DNA of 64,000 nt from Sisyra terminalis (lineage: Eukaryota; Arthropoda; Insecta; Neuroptera; Sisyridae). Made by a program: the position numbers and the translations under genes. Within the stretch, counting starts at the first letter, position 1; the number at the start of each line of letters is the position of its first letter. Shown piece by piece: positions 1 to 11,139 of this stretch. The stretch is from assembly GCA_958496175.1 (NCBI GenBank), contig OY292277.1, forward strand, positions 21,284,282 to 21,348,281, written 5' to 3'. A model generated the notes under the pieces. The model was not told where the DNA came from. It was given only the letters and a program-made list of their open reading frames with translations, and did no database searches.

Positions 1-3000
1 ACTACCATGGTATTTAACGACTCTAGGATTAATAAAAACCCGTAAATGGAGAAATATTGAAGGTATTTATGAGTTGAAATACCCATTTGGTGATGAAAAA
101 CTGACCCTAATCTTAAACTAGAGATTATTTCTGTAAGATCTTTTTCAAAAAGGACTTCAAAATGTTCTTATAAAATTTAAAAAAAATAAGTTTGACTTCT
201 GTTGCTTGGTCGAACGCTCCATATTTGGATATTTTCGAATGAGATGAAACTTATCTCTAAAATATGTCTAGATTACGTTAAGAAAATTGGCAGAAATTTA
301 TTTTGATCTAAAAATCCATTTTGACATGTCTTAATTTGTTTTTTTTTTTACTTAGACGTATTTAAAATCAACATTTTTTTGGAGAAATATCAAGCAAATT
401 TTAAAATGATTTAATTCAAATGGCGAAAGGGTTAAAACTTGGATTATAGTATGTGGTAAGCAAAGCACAACTAGCTAAGCTAATTTAATACTGGTTAACT
501 GGTTAACTGGATAACTGGTTAGAACTGGTTGCTTACAACTCCGTCTTCTCTTCCTGAAGATAAAGCAAATAAGTAGTACGGTAGTAATTAAATATTTCAG
601 TGTTACTGCTACCGCCTTAATTGCATCAATATACTAAGAAAAAAAATTTTTTAGACCCTCAGTATTTTCGTGGCTAAGGCTAGTAAAAATTATCAATTTT
701 TAAAAAAAATCTGAAGTTGATGAGTATTATAGCCAATCCATGAACATTTTTTGGTTTATGAGTCTTTAAACCATTCGAAATATTTCTGTTATCAATTATA
801 ATAAATTTATTTTGATGCATATACTATCGCGATGGGTATAAGGTAATACTGAAGACAAAGTTCACTTTCTTAAGTTCCGTTTTTGGGTGAAAACATACCT
901 TTACTGCCTTATTACAATAGTAGGTAGTTGTAAATAAATAATTCCACCATAAGCTACTACCATATAAGATGTGGATACATACATATCAGTGTATTGCAAT
1001 AACATCTCAAGGATATTTAACATTAAAACTGATAGTTTAAAATGAAATCCTTTATAACTAAAGATGAGATTTTATCTTTTAATTTTTCAGAAAATTAAAG
1101 TAATTCTTGGGCATTGTTAGATTATTATCTTGAACTAGGCAAAATTTATTAAAAACTTTTATACTTAATTATATTATACAAAGCTTTTACTTCTTTTTTA
1201 GATTTTTTAAGGAATTTTTCAAGTGTAAAACTGAAAAAGTTAAATAGTAAATATTTTGTTGTACATTGCTGACTTGAAATAAAAACCATTGTTTTTTTGC
1301 TATTAGATACAGATCATTAAATGGTCCAAAAACATTCCAAGTGATCAAAATATTGTTTGCAATTCACCATCAATTTTGCTTGTAAAAGTGAAATTCTTTC
1401 TAAATAAAACAATTCAAAAGCAGCCATAAATTAAAGAGCATATCAAAAACCGTTTATAAAATAATTATTAAAACACGTTCAAGTATTATAAACGTTTCAA
1501 AACACTATTAAAATTGTTTTGCTTTAATAAAGCGACCGTAATTTTCCAAGTATTGGAAGTAGGGACCTATTTATTTTGATGTATCATATATTAAGTGAAA
1601 AAAGACAATATAAGATTCTAAACTTTTTAATGACACTGTACTCATATATCTATCGTAAAATAGAAACGATGTCGCTTAGTTGAGGATGCGTTCTATTTTT
1701 GAAAATTGAACATTAAAAAATCGTATCTAAACCATAAAGAAGGAAGAGTCTGTGTGATTGATTGGACAGGTTTATGGCCGTGATAAATTTTTGATCAGTC
1801 ATCGAGATGTCATTTATTTGTTGCACATTAGTGGAGGTTTAATGGCCTTTTTGCTGCAGAAAAAAAGAACTGTAATACGTAGGTACGTGCAGTGTATTTT
1901 ATATTTGGAGTTGCAGGTAATGTAATTGGGAAAAAAGTGAGTTTATAATATTTAATAAATCGTCCCTAACTCAATGTTGTCACAATATTGTAGGCGTTTG
2001 TTTGTATTGTGTTCGGACATGAAGCGTTGGTATGTGGACTGCAGTGCATAGTGCACACAGATGCAAGAATGCATTTGTGTTAATGTCTATGCGTCGCTGC
2101 CAACATTCTACCGAAGTTCATTTTCACAACAATAAAGTGTATTTCGAGAGACATGCAAATAAATTTGTACATTTGATATATTTATTTGCTATTATAATTT
2201 TATTTATATTACAATCATAATTATTGCACTAATTTGAATTTAGTGTCTGACAAAAGATGGATTTATGCAAACCCTCCAGCGCAAAGTGTGTGTGAATAAC
2301 CCAAAAAGATTCACCACTTTCTTCTTTATGATTCTGCACTGAACGATTTGCCAAAATCTGTCCTCAAATAAGATAAACGACAAGTCAACGTCGTCTAAAA
2401 ATTGCAACACATTTTGCGGTTTGTTCTGTTTAGTCAATAATGACGCGTTTACTCCCAGCGATGTCGTTGCGAATTTCCACAATGGTGCCCCCCTCGGGAA
2501 AATAATAAATTTCCTTTCACGCAGAGAATTTGTATTTTTGCGGTTCGCCCACTCTAATTACGAATGAATGCAACACACATTCGGCGTATATAGGAATGAT
2601 AAATTTAATTGTCAGTATCATTTGGTTATTGTCGCAAAGTCCAAATACCAAATAATCCTTGTTGAAGTCTAAAATGCGTGAGTGCTGCTGGCGCTTGGAT
2701 CTCATTTCGTCTTTTGATTTACCATCCAGAAGAGACACAATGTACGTGGCGTTTTGTTGTCGTCGCATATCAAGGACCGCCCAAAGTGTGCGATTTTATT
2801 CTTAGATACAATTTATCCCAATTATTATCCCGTGCGAGTAGCTATAAAACTTTCAATCCTTGACTAATAACGCATACCGACCATCCGACCATCAGACACC
2901 ATCACCACCGCCTCTTGTCCGTTTTTCACGCGCCGAATTGTTATTTCCCGCAAACTGTCAAATTTAAATATTTCACTCGTTATTATCGTGATTATAACAT

Positions 3001-4050
3001 TAACTGAGCATTAAATTTATCGCAAGGATTTCTTGGCTAAACCAAAACACACAGTGAAAGTAAATGAAAGTAATAGCTTTTCAGCGTCACACAATACAAC
3101 AGAATACGTGCCACATTAACGATTTTCATGCACTTTTTATATATCTAAAATAAAAATAATTCGCGCATTCTATTTTCATAATATAATACACATTTAGTAC
3201 GTGATTGTTTTGTGATTTTTTATTTTATATGCTTGAAGACAATTGTAAATTAAACGGGATTATTTCTTATAAGAACGGGAGCCAAATCGAGTAAGATTTC
3301 TTTTTTTGAATTTCGTGAAACTCGTTAAAGTTTATCTTTTTTAATGCTCCCAAAAACTCAAAATAAAAACCTATATCAATCAAGCGACAAATGGATTTTG
3401 GGAGAGTTCAAAGAATGCATCAACTAATTATTCAAAAATTAATGCAATGGAAAGAGCTTTGATAATATTTATTACTGATATATCATGGATGTATAAATTT
3501 GTACTTTCAAAGGGGTTTTTCTTAAACAAACGCAAAATTAGTAACATTAGTTGAAATATATGGTAAGTGCTTCAATAGGGATTCTATACCTTTACTTTAA
3601 AACGCACATGATTTCAATAAATTTTATTAAAATATTCACACTAAATCACAGATAAAAATAATTTTTCCTCTTCGTAATGGCACAAAAAGTAGGAATAAAT
3701 TTAATTTTCTTTCTTTCCAAAAGTGCAAGTAATAAGTAAGAAAATATAATATGGCACATTAACATTTGTAGGATTTAATTGAATAAAAAATAAATAATTT
3801 TTTAGTCCAATATATTATTTCTGAGTCCAGATTTGTTTTTTCTTTTATGTATCAATTTTTTTGTCTCAAAATTACTTTAAATATATATTTGTTGTACATC
3901 TGAAATGTAAAATAACGATACAGTATTATTGGACCAAAAATTTTATTTTTTTCAAAAAATATGAAAGAAATCTTTTGTATTTATCCTCCCCTTATTTTCC
4001 CTATGATAGGTTTGGGAAAAAGTAGCCTTTTTTCTGTACACGATTTCTTA
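1..4050. other. Non-coding DNA, mostly AT-rich
   Basis: No convincing gene. The short open frames here have no recognisable domain and are the length expected by chance in AT-rich DNA. About 2030-3060 is less AT-rich and less repetitive than its flanks and could be a conserved regulatory block, but the sequence alone cannot show that. The remainder is poly-A/T-rich and featureless apart from the small tandem repeat listed separately. Confidence 0.6.
491..530. repeat. Short tandem repeat of an 8-mer (CTGGTTAA)
   Basis: Three consecutive units CTGGTTAA, CTGGTTAA and CTGGATAA are followed by CTGGTTAGAA and CTGGTT. The array is about 40 bp. It is probably replication slippage; the regular CTGG core every 8 bp could also be a clustered transcription-factor half-site, which is speculation. 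Confidence 0.8.
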
Positions 4051-4224
4051 AGCAGGCCGTTCACGCTCTGATTTGCAGTTCAACTAGTTGGACTACTAGT
4101 TGGATTGCCTAAATGATCTGCTAGACATCTAACTTCCAACAACACCATTCACGGTCCGACTTTAGATCCAATTTGAAAATCGGACCACTAGTTGGACTGC
4201 AAGTCGGAGCGTGAATGGTCTGCT
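4051..4224. mobile_element. MITE with ~40 bp terminal inverted repeats
   Basis: The left end (4051 onward, starting AGCAGGCCGTTCACGCTC) and the reverse complement of the right end (starting AGCAGACCATTCACGCTC) match for about 40 bp with few differences. Both arms contain a TTGCAGT-CAACTAGT motif. The element is 174 bp and cannot encode a protein, as expected of a non-autonomous DNA transposon. The flanks are TTA on the left and ATA on the right, weakly suggesting a 3 bp TWA-type duplication (PIF/Harbinger-like). The superfamily is not settled. Confidence 0.8.
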
Positions 4225-4590
4225 ATAGGTTCAAATGAGCTATTTTTATATCTTTACATTTGTACTAAAATAACATCAAAATATTAAAAATTAATGTTCT
4301 ATCCGTTTATTTCTTTTTAGACTCCAACATTGAAATTTTACCAAAAATAGTTTTAATAAAACAAAAGTATGTTCATCAGTAAATCTGATTGAAAGTGTTA
4401 TGACATGGATAAAGTGTAAAATAAGTTTAAAAACATCAAGGATTTTGAAAAAAAATATATATAACGTGGAAAATGTACTTAAAGGAAGAAAACGAAGAAA
4501 AAACGAAAATAATGATTGTTCATAGACTAAGCAATAACTCACTGAAAATCAGAGATATATGTGGTTGCGATTTAATTCAAAGATTTGATA

Positions 4591-5235
4591 CTTAGCGACC
4601 CTAGTCACTAACATCGGAGGATGCTGTGAAGAAATCAAACGGCATATAGCAATAGCAAGAATAGCGATGGTGAACTAACGGAAACATATATGTAAAAGTA
4701 AATCCACCTAGAAAAAAACAGAAGTAAAACTAGCTAACATGCCAATTTTTCTAATCGCCACATACGCCTGTGAAGTTTGGTCCCTAAATACCAACCCAGA
4801 AAAAGATTGGAAGCCTTCGAATTATGGTGGATATGTACAGTTTGTACATACAGACGTATACTAAGAGCCTCGTGGATGGAGAAAAGAACTAATAAATTCA
4901 TCTTGCGAGAACTAAAAAAATACATGATAGACTCTTAATGTTATATAAACAAGTCTAAAAGTTATAAAAAAAAGTCTTAAAGTCTTAAAGTTATATAAAA
5001 AAGGTATATTTGCGATGTTTTGGTCATATGGCTAGGAAAACTAGAGAAATGAAACTACTAATAGTCGAAGGCAAACATAGTAGAAGAAGATCCCTCACAC
5101 AACGGTCTGACCAAATAAATGAGTTGACTGGGTACCTACTCTTTACCTGAAGTAGCACATTTAGCACAAGACAGGGAGACATGAAAGATATTACCAAGCC
5201 CATAGGGGCAAAAAGACAGAAGAGAGAGATTGTAA
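4591..5235 (+). mobile_element. LINE (non-LTR retrotransposon) 3' ORF2 remnant, copy A
   Basis: Plus-strand translation in shifting frames gives blocks typical of the region after the reverse transcriptase in insect non-LTR elements. 4591-4668 reads as a GGCCEEIKRHIAIARIAM block. About 4735-4790 holds ATYACEVWSL, corresponding to the family's YGCETWTL. About 4809-4925 reads as an EAFELWW...SWMEKRTNKFILREL block. About 5012-5130 reads RCFGHMARKTREMK followed by LIVEGKHSRRRS and QRSDQINELTG. About 5135-5235 continues as a degraded SLPEVAHLAQDRE-like tail. Several frameshifts and stops show it is dead. The endonuclease and the catalytic part of the reverse transcriptase are missing, so it is 5'-truncated as usual for LINEs. 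The same family recurs on the minus strand near 17.6-18.2 and 46.9-47.6 kb. The clade is not certain. The minus-strand open frames overlapping 4734-5592 are antisense shadows. Confidence 0.82.
4933..5004 (+). repeat. Imperfect ~21 bp tandem repeat inside LINE copy A
   Basis: Units starting at 4933, 4954 and 4983, with a partial 8 bp unit at 4975, share TCTTAAAGTTATATAAAAAAG with small changes. The array lies between two conserved LINE protein blocks, so it arose after the element inserted. Confidence 0.7.
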
Positions 5236-5239
5236 TTAA

Positions 5240-7024
5240 TGTAATGCAATCATATATAATGAGCTTAAAAAAGTTCAAAGAACAATATCGATTGAGAAAT
5301 CTAAGCCAATCAGATAAGAGATAGGTAAGGGATAACATATCAGTGAAAGAATGGTAATGATATACAAAAATCTGTAGGACACATTGTGCATCTTAAGATT
5401 TTCCCTAATTTTTCTTATATAAATAGACAAAGTAAGAAAAAAGCGACAACAAAGATATGAGTAAAAGAATATAACATTACTTATTGGAATTGAGGGACCA
5501 TTAAGGGATGGTAACTCCTGACAAGTGATAAGTGAATTTGACAGTTGGTCAACTAAAACAACACTAGCCAATTTCGAAGGCCAAATCGGCAATAAGTTAA
5601 AGAATTTAAAGAAAAAATACTTCTTGTTGGGATATATCTTTGAAACAAATTTATGGATTAATGAGAATAGAGTTTATAAAGGAAAATTATATTTATTTCT
5701 ACATCTTATAAAATCAACTTAAAAAATAAAATTTTTAGATTAAAAATATTTTTTATTAAAAATTGCTGCAAAAGTTATTTTAATTAATTAATTTAATATC
5801 TAAACAGTTTTAGAGTATCGATGAAAAGTTTCTTTGAATATTTCAATTGTTAGTATAGTAAATAGAAACTGGTACAATTAATAAATATCATAAATTGAAG
5901 TTGTATAATTCAAAAAGTCAGTGAGAGCAAATTATAGTTTCTACATTTTTTTTTTTAAATTTTGTCTTCAGAAATTCTTTTGATCACTTTTAATTGCTTA
6001 CATCGCTCATAAGTTATTTACAAGTAAATCTATAGAAGTATTAATTGAAAAAAAGCTTCTAGTTGCAAGTTCTGAATAATAAATAGTTACAAAAGACAAT
6101 GAAAGTTAATGCAGCTTAATAAGCTCCTACAAATAAAATAAAATCTAAAAGAAAAGTTGGTTTCATTTTACTTTGTAAAATGTGCCATCATGTAATGCTT
6201 TGATATAAAGCACTCAACTTTTAAAAATTTATTCACGTAACTTTATAAAATGATTTATCACAAAATATTTAAAGTAATCTACCCTTTTATTATTACTCGA
6301 TATTATTTGAGATTTTTACTGACAACGATTCAATATTAAAAAAAAACGATTTTTAAAACATTAGTCGGAATAATGTTACGTTTTAAACTTATTTATATTG
6401 CCGATTTCGAGTTCGTTGGATTTGTGTTTCTGGACATACAACTATAATAATTTATTTTGTTACACACGCTTATTATTTTAATAAATCAACAACTAAAGTA
6501 ACGGTTATCGAGATTGATTTATTTAATCACTGTTTTCGAACAGTGTTACTGTTTAACTAACTATACTGTTGACGGTCATCCGCCTTATATATAAATTTGG
6601 TCCGGATTTGGAAGCTTTTGAAAAGCTCCTGATGCTTCTCGCATCTATCACTCATAGAATATGTTCAAATATCTTTTATATCATTCTATTTTCATTGTTT
6701 AATTTTTTAAAAATTTTAAGTTCGCAATAGTATTAACAATATACATCAAAATAATAGAATTGATTTTTTTTCCAATTTTATTTCCAACATAAAGTGTACT
6801 AAAAGTAAATTATAAATAATATTGAACTATTTTTTTTCAAAAAATGTTTTTCTGGCGTATTGAATCAGATACTCAATTCGAATACCCATAAAATTTTCTA
6901 AGGGGTCATGAAGTAGTATTGGATCTTTCGGTAACTTCTATGTTATAAGTCACTTAGCATTATTTGGGATTTAATTTAAGAAGTTGATGATATTTTGGTA
7001 AGAATTTTTTTTTTAAAAGATAGA
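5240..7024. other. AT-rich non-coding DNA
   Basis: No gene or recognisable element. Long A/T runs dominate. 6360-6660 is slightly less AT-rich, with no identifiable motif. Confidence 0.6.
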
Positions 7025-7240
7025 TTTAGATCAGTGGTTCTTAACCTTATTTGAGGTATTGACCTCCATCAGTTTCAAATGAGCATTCACTAAACCCTTT
7101 TTAATCGCAAAAACAAACTATGGTTTTTCAAATTCACAATATAGGTTTATATTTATACTTAGGTATACAAAATCGTATCAGTTGGAGGTGTCGTGACCTT
7201 TGCCGAACCCGTAAGACTGACTCATCGAACCCCTTAGATT
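7025..7240 (+). mobile_element. hAT-like DNA transposon remnant (one end)
   Basis: CAGTGGTTCTTAACCTT at about 7027 is the classic start of many hAT non-autonomous elements. Downstream wording typical of these elements follows, with AACCC-type blocks around 7205-7235 (GAACCCGTAAG, CGAACCCCTTAG). The right inverted repeat could not be located, so the element appears truncated. The end coordinate is approximate. Confidence 0.55.
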
Positions 7241-7319
7241 TGGTAGAGCTTATGTTAAAAAGCACTAATTCAGATATTCGTATTCATATTTTACAATTCT
7301 TGGTTTTTGGAATGTTATA

Positions 7320-9600
7320 GTGTATGTGAATGAAGTGATTATTATATTTTGCGAAAATGTTTGCGGAAAATTTATTATATTTTTCATAAATGTGACGGAA
7401 CCCTAAAATTAGTTTCAAAAGTGAATGTTTTAAGGCTCATTCTGGTTTATAATAATGTTTGTTTTAATGTCACTAACAAGTATGTGTGGCCGATGATTTA
7501 TTTTATGTGATTTTTTTGTAGATTTAATAATGAAAATGCCCAAAGCCCATACAAACAAGTTCATCGCCACCATGAACTAAATATTGTGCTTTATCTGTTC
7601 AGCTCGTTGTTTTTATATGATTTCTTTTTTAAATGAAGTGTGGAGAACACAGCAGTGTCGTTTTCGTGTTGTTGAGTATATTTTCCTATATAGTAAAGAG
7701 TGGCCTCTCTCTACCTTGATATGTTTGGTTTGTCACTACAAACTGTGTTCCCGAAATAGCATCGCCTCTCAATACAAGAAGAGTGCATGTGTCATCATAT
7801 GTCTATACACCCGCGTATCTAATTTAAAATTTTCACCGACTCTCTTCATCTCTTTCTCCTGTTCGCACAAGTCACGAATGTATTACAAAAATTTTCCTCT
7901 TCCATTTCGAAGATGAAAATACATCATTAACCACTGAACCGGATACATTAAAATATATATGCACACTTATGTATTTAATTTCAGACTATTTTATTCGGTT
8001 CCCTTACTCGTTATATGCGTGTATCTAATTTTTTTATTTCATCTTGAATTTTCATATTAGTCGACGATAATAAAGTGAAGTCACATTATGAATATATGAG
8101 GCACACGTGAATACTTTAATAGTCAAATAAAACGTTTTTTTTTTTATTTACTTTTTTCTTTGAAATCGAAATTGATAATTTTCATATTTGTAGTTCAGTG
8201 CAACAATATGGGAGAAAAGGCGGTAGCCTTAAAATAAATTTACAACATTATTAGTGGCAACTAAATTAGGAGACAACGATATAATTACTGTATTTGTTTA
8301 CATGGGACTTGTCTTCGTTCGACATCCAGATATTTGGGAAATGCTCGAGAAAGAAGAGGCATAACATCACTTTGGTATTTACGAAACTATCTGGTCGATG
8401 AATAATTGGAAATCTAAGAATTTTCCAAAACGAAAAAAAAAACGCTCGAAGAAAACATGGAGGAATTTTTCTACTAGCAAGACGTTTTTTTTCTTCGCGC
8501 CTGGCCAACGAAAATGACAACAAGAAAATAGATACAATGGCGTGGGTAGAAAATCTACTCGACTTGATATTTATATCAATTGGTTTTTGGTAGTACGGTG
8601 CAGGAAAACCGGTGAAAATTCCCTTCGACTTTGATTGATTGTGAAAAATTGTTTTGTTGATTGTTACAAGCTGATTTTTAAGTGAATTAATGGATTCATT
8701 TACTTTTGTCTGTTCGAAAATCGTCTCCTTCCAATCGCTTTTTTTCGTTTTTCCACTTTTAAATATTTTCACTTCTTATATTATTTGTTTCCGCCTGTCC
8801 GGTTCAAGACAATCTTACATTTATTTTGTCACACATTCTTAAATGCCGCTAGTGTGAACTATGAAAATGAGGCAATCGAGCGTTTCGCTTCATTTTTATG
8901 GAAATGAGAGAAACAAGGAGAAGATGCAGACATTTCTATTTGATTGATAAAAGTTAATATTGTGAGTGATAAAATTGAACAGACCGAGCGAAATCTTTGA
9001 TCACAGCCACCGGCTGATTTATATTTTATTTAACTTATCTTTATGTTTGTAATTGAAATTGTTTTCTACCAAATTCCAATTGTGAAATTTTTAAATTCCA
9101 TTTATTTGTTTACAACGTTAAATTTACGAGCGTCTCTAATTTACAACGACTTAACGTTTTTAACAATCGTCTGCGTCTGCTTTTTTCTTCATTTACTTAA
9201 ATTTTACTATCGTTTAAGTCAGAGAGAATAAAAATTCGTGTTGTATATCACTGTTCCCTGATGAAGTGATTATAGGAAAATGTTGAAAAGTAAACATTAT
9301 TTAGGATTACTCACACAAACAAACATATACTTACGAATACTTGCATCATTGAAACAATAGCGACATTTCTACAATTTTTAAATATGTTGATCCAAAAAAA
9401 CAATCAATATTGAATTTTCATTCTTTTTAAATCAATGAATCAAAAATGATAGTAGAAGATACACTTCCGTGTCTTAAAATTGTCCTCAATTTGTTTCCAA
9501 ATGACTACTTTTCTAGTTTTGTGCAGCTTTTTACCTTCCTAAAAAATTTCAACTTTTGTGCTTGTATTCGGCGTTTTTAAAATAAAACAGATATATAAAA
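7320..9600. other. Non-coding DNA, no recognised feature
   Basis: The longest open frame (8266-8772, minus) has no ATG at its proposed start, no recognisable domain and a lysine/phenylalanine-rich composition; it is treated as chance. A strong vertebrate-like Kozak string GCCACCATG at about 7567 is followed after one codon by a stop, so it starts no gene. 7550-7900 and 8270-9000 are less AT-rich and could be regulatory. Confidence 0.5.
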
Positions 9601-9782
9601 TAGAACTTAATATAGTAAAGAAGAAATTAAAGTAATAAAACATGAAACCATTATAACGAACACAAAAGCTCAATCGTAAACAAAATAATATCGAAATTTA
9701 CAAAAAAAAAAAAACCATTATTCCATCTCCACCAAAACAAAAAAAAAAACAAAAAATAAATGAAATCAAACTTCAATAATAT
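9600..9782 (+). mobile_element. Possible upstream part of the Penelope-like element
   Basis: If the LTR and one ATAT copy are removed, the reading frame of the first Penelope-like block stays open across the junction back to about 9760. Around 9715-9740 a frame reads TIIPSPPK, faintly similar to the IPYP-type segment before the tether in such elements. The A-run content makes this weak. If correct, the LTR inserted into the element. Confidence 0.3.
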
Positions 9783-9890
9783 TGTAACAGAAAGGGACAA
9801 AGTCTGTCTCTCTCTTTGTGCCATGCCGGCACGCGATTGGCTGAGTGACTTCTATCTCTCTCCCACCAATGCGAATGTACATATAGATTG

Positions 9891-9948
9891 TTCTGGAAAC
9901 ATCTAGTAGGTGGTGGAACGTTGGCGAACAATGGAGTATATTCTAGAA
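9891..9948 (+). promoter_or_regulatory. Paired heat-shock-element-like motifs in the LTR
   Basis: TTCTGGAA at 9891-9898 and TTCTAGAA at 9941-9948 both fit TTCnnGAA, the core dimer of heat-shock-factor sites. They lie 50 bp apart and upstream of the LTR TATA box. The second is followed by TGTT, a partial third unit. Function is inference; dimers occur by chance at appreciable frequency. Confidence 0.4.
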
Positions 9949-9962
9949 TGTTGGGTTGTGGG

Positions 9963-9998
9963 CATATAAGTCGCTCAGCTCAAGCCCAGGGACAGTTC
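9963..9998 (+). promoter_or_regulatory. LTR core promoter (TATA and initiator-like)
   Basis: CATATAAG at 9963-9970 is followed by GGGACAGTTCTG at 9989-10000. The spacing of about 30 bp suits a TATA-directed start near 9993, which would mark the U3/R boundary of the LTR. Confidence 0.55.
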
Positions 9999-10206
9999 TG
10001 TATCGAAGTTCATCTTGAATTTCCGTTACAACAATGCGATTACTAAGCGATTATTAGTGTGATTTGAATTAAAAGTGATTATTGTCATTTGAGTGATTGT
10101 TTTGACAAGTGTAATTGTATAATTAAAAGTGTATACAAGTGTAATAAAAAAAGTGATTGTTAAGTGTGAAAGTGATTATTTATTTCCAAAAGAAATTAAA
10201 AGAACG

Positions 10207-10212
10207 AATAAA
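10207..10212 (+). terminator. LTR polyadenylation signal AATAAA
   Basis: AATAAA lies 36 bp before the LTR end, the position expected for the R/U5 poly(A) signal of a retrotransposon LTR. The hexamer alone is common in AT-rich DNA; the context supports it. Confidence 0.5.
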
Positions 10213-10253
10213 CGCCATCTCAATACAGTTTTAAGACGTCACGTTACAATATA

Positions 10254-10690
10254 TTTAGTTTTACAATCACTAACTTCCTAAAGAAAAATAACTTCAATAT
10301 CGCATTTTCAACAAATAACAACATGAAAATTCTTAAGCCATTGGAGAACAACCAAATTACAACGAAAAATAAACTGGAATATATAAAATTAAATGTGGTT
10401 CCCGAGAAAAATTCTACATTGGCCAAACTGGTAGATCTTTCGGAACAAGATATAAGGAACATACACCTAAAAAGCTACTTCAACAATAACTTAAAATTTT
10501 ACAAAACACCTTTATGGTGACAATCTTCAATGCTTAAATTTCGAAAAAAAATTTATGCCACTACATATTTGCAAGAGAGGACCACATATGAACATCCTAG
10601 AAGAATATGAAACATGCAAAGCCCACAAATTAGATCCCAATAAGATCCTTAATGAAAAATTATATAAAACAAACGACTTACATATATTAT
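10254..10690 (+). mobile_element. Penelope-like element remnant with GIY-YIG endonuclease
   Basis: Plus-strand translation gives the region after the reverse transcriptase of Penelope-like elements in three blocks. Block one (about 10254-10394) reads FLKKNNFNIAFSTNNN and runs to KLEYIKLN. After a -1 shift, block two (10395-10478) reads CGSREKFYIGQTGRSFGTR then YKEH: the FYIG-QTGR core with the conserved Arg of the GIY-YIG nuclease. After another shift, block three (about 10563-10690) reads LHICKRGPHMNILEEYETCK and ends in an ILNEKL-like segment, which holds the conserved Glu region of the family. These elements encode a reverse transcriptase fused to this nuclease, which nicks the target DNA. 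Here the reverse transcriptase is absent or beyond recognition and frameshifts make the copy inactive. The LTR ends just upstream of block one. Confidence 0.85.
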
Positions 10691-10898
10691 TATTCATTAA
10701 TTTAAAAAGAGCTAAATATCTTTGATTTGAACTTAAAATTAAAAGAAAAAACCATTAAATGAAAAGAACACTAGATCAAAGAAAAGATGGGTTTCCTAAC
10801 AGGCAAAGTGCCTAAAACCTAAAATGAAAAAGAAGATGATGACTTTTTCTCCAGTTCACCGAATAATAATTTCCTATTTACAATAATCAATTTAAATT
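10691..10898. other. AT-rich DNA between Penelope-like remnant and SINE
   Basis: No open frame or motif identified. It may contain the 3' untranslated tail of the Penelope-like element. Confidence 0.4.
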
Positions 10899-11070
10899 AG
10901 CCTACTGGTGGTCGAGTGGTCAAGGTGGCCGCTTCAAAACTGGTATGTGTTGGGTTAAATCCTCGCATCGAACAAATTTTCAATATTTCTCGAATTACGG
11001 ATTTTGAATAACTCCAGAATCGGTAAAGATCTACATACGATATAGGTCTTTCACTTCTATTATAAAACTT
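10899..11070 (+). mobile_element. tRNA-derived SINE, copy 1
   Basis: The head carries an RNA polymerase III A box-like TGGTCGAGTGG at 10909-10919 and a B box-like GGTTAAATCC at 10953-10962, 33 bp apart. The GGTGGYCGAGTGGTC wording resembles a Ser/Leu-type tRNA. The first 90 bp match the copy at 35416-35505 closely, and similarity then fades. No clean tRNA cloverleaf with acceptor stem is evident, so it is a retroposed derivative rather than a tRNA gene. The 3' boundary is approximate. Confidence 0.75.
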
Positions 11071-11139
11071 TTGCACCCAATTCCATCCAATGTTTTGGTT
11101 ATTGTGGTTTTCAACATTTATCTTATGAGTCAAAATTCA

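Larger units (their letters stand above)
9783..10248 (+). mobile_element. Solo LTR of an LTR retrotransposon
   Basis: The 466 bp unit begins TGTAAC and ends GTTACA, the inverted TG...CA termini of retrotransposon LTRs. It is flanked by identical 4 bp ATAT (9779-9782 and 10249-10252), consistent with a target-site duplication of the Ty3/gypsy type. Inside, in the expected order, are a TATA-like CATATAAG at 9963, an initiator-like ACAGTT about 30 bp downstream and AATAAA at 10207. No second LTR, primer-binding site or gag-pol follows, so this is a solo LTR left by LTR-LTR recombination. ATAT is low-complexity in this context and alone would be weak, but termini, promoter and poly(A) signal agree. 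Confidence 0.82.

Noticed and set aside
5024..5592. Minus-strand frames of 104 and 105 codons rich in hydrophobic residues
   Set aside because: The first is antisense to the readable LINE remnant on the plus strand; the second has no domain and lies in AT-rich DNA.
8266..8772. 168-codon minus-strand frame
   Set aside because: It starts with GTG, has no domain and no splice or promoter context. A low-complexity Lys/Phe/Ser composition suggests chance.
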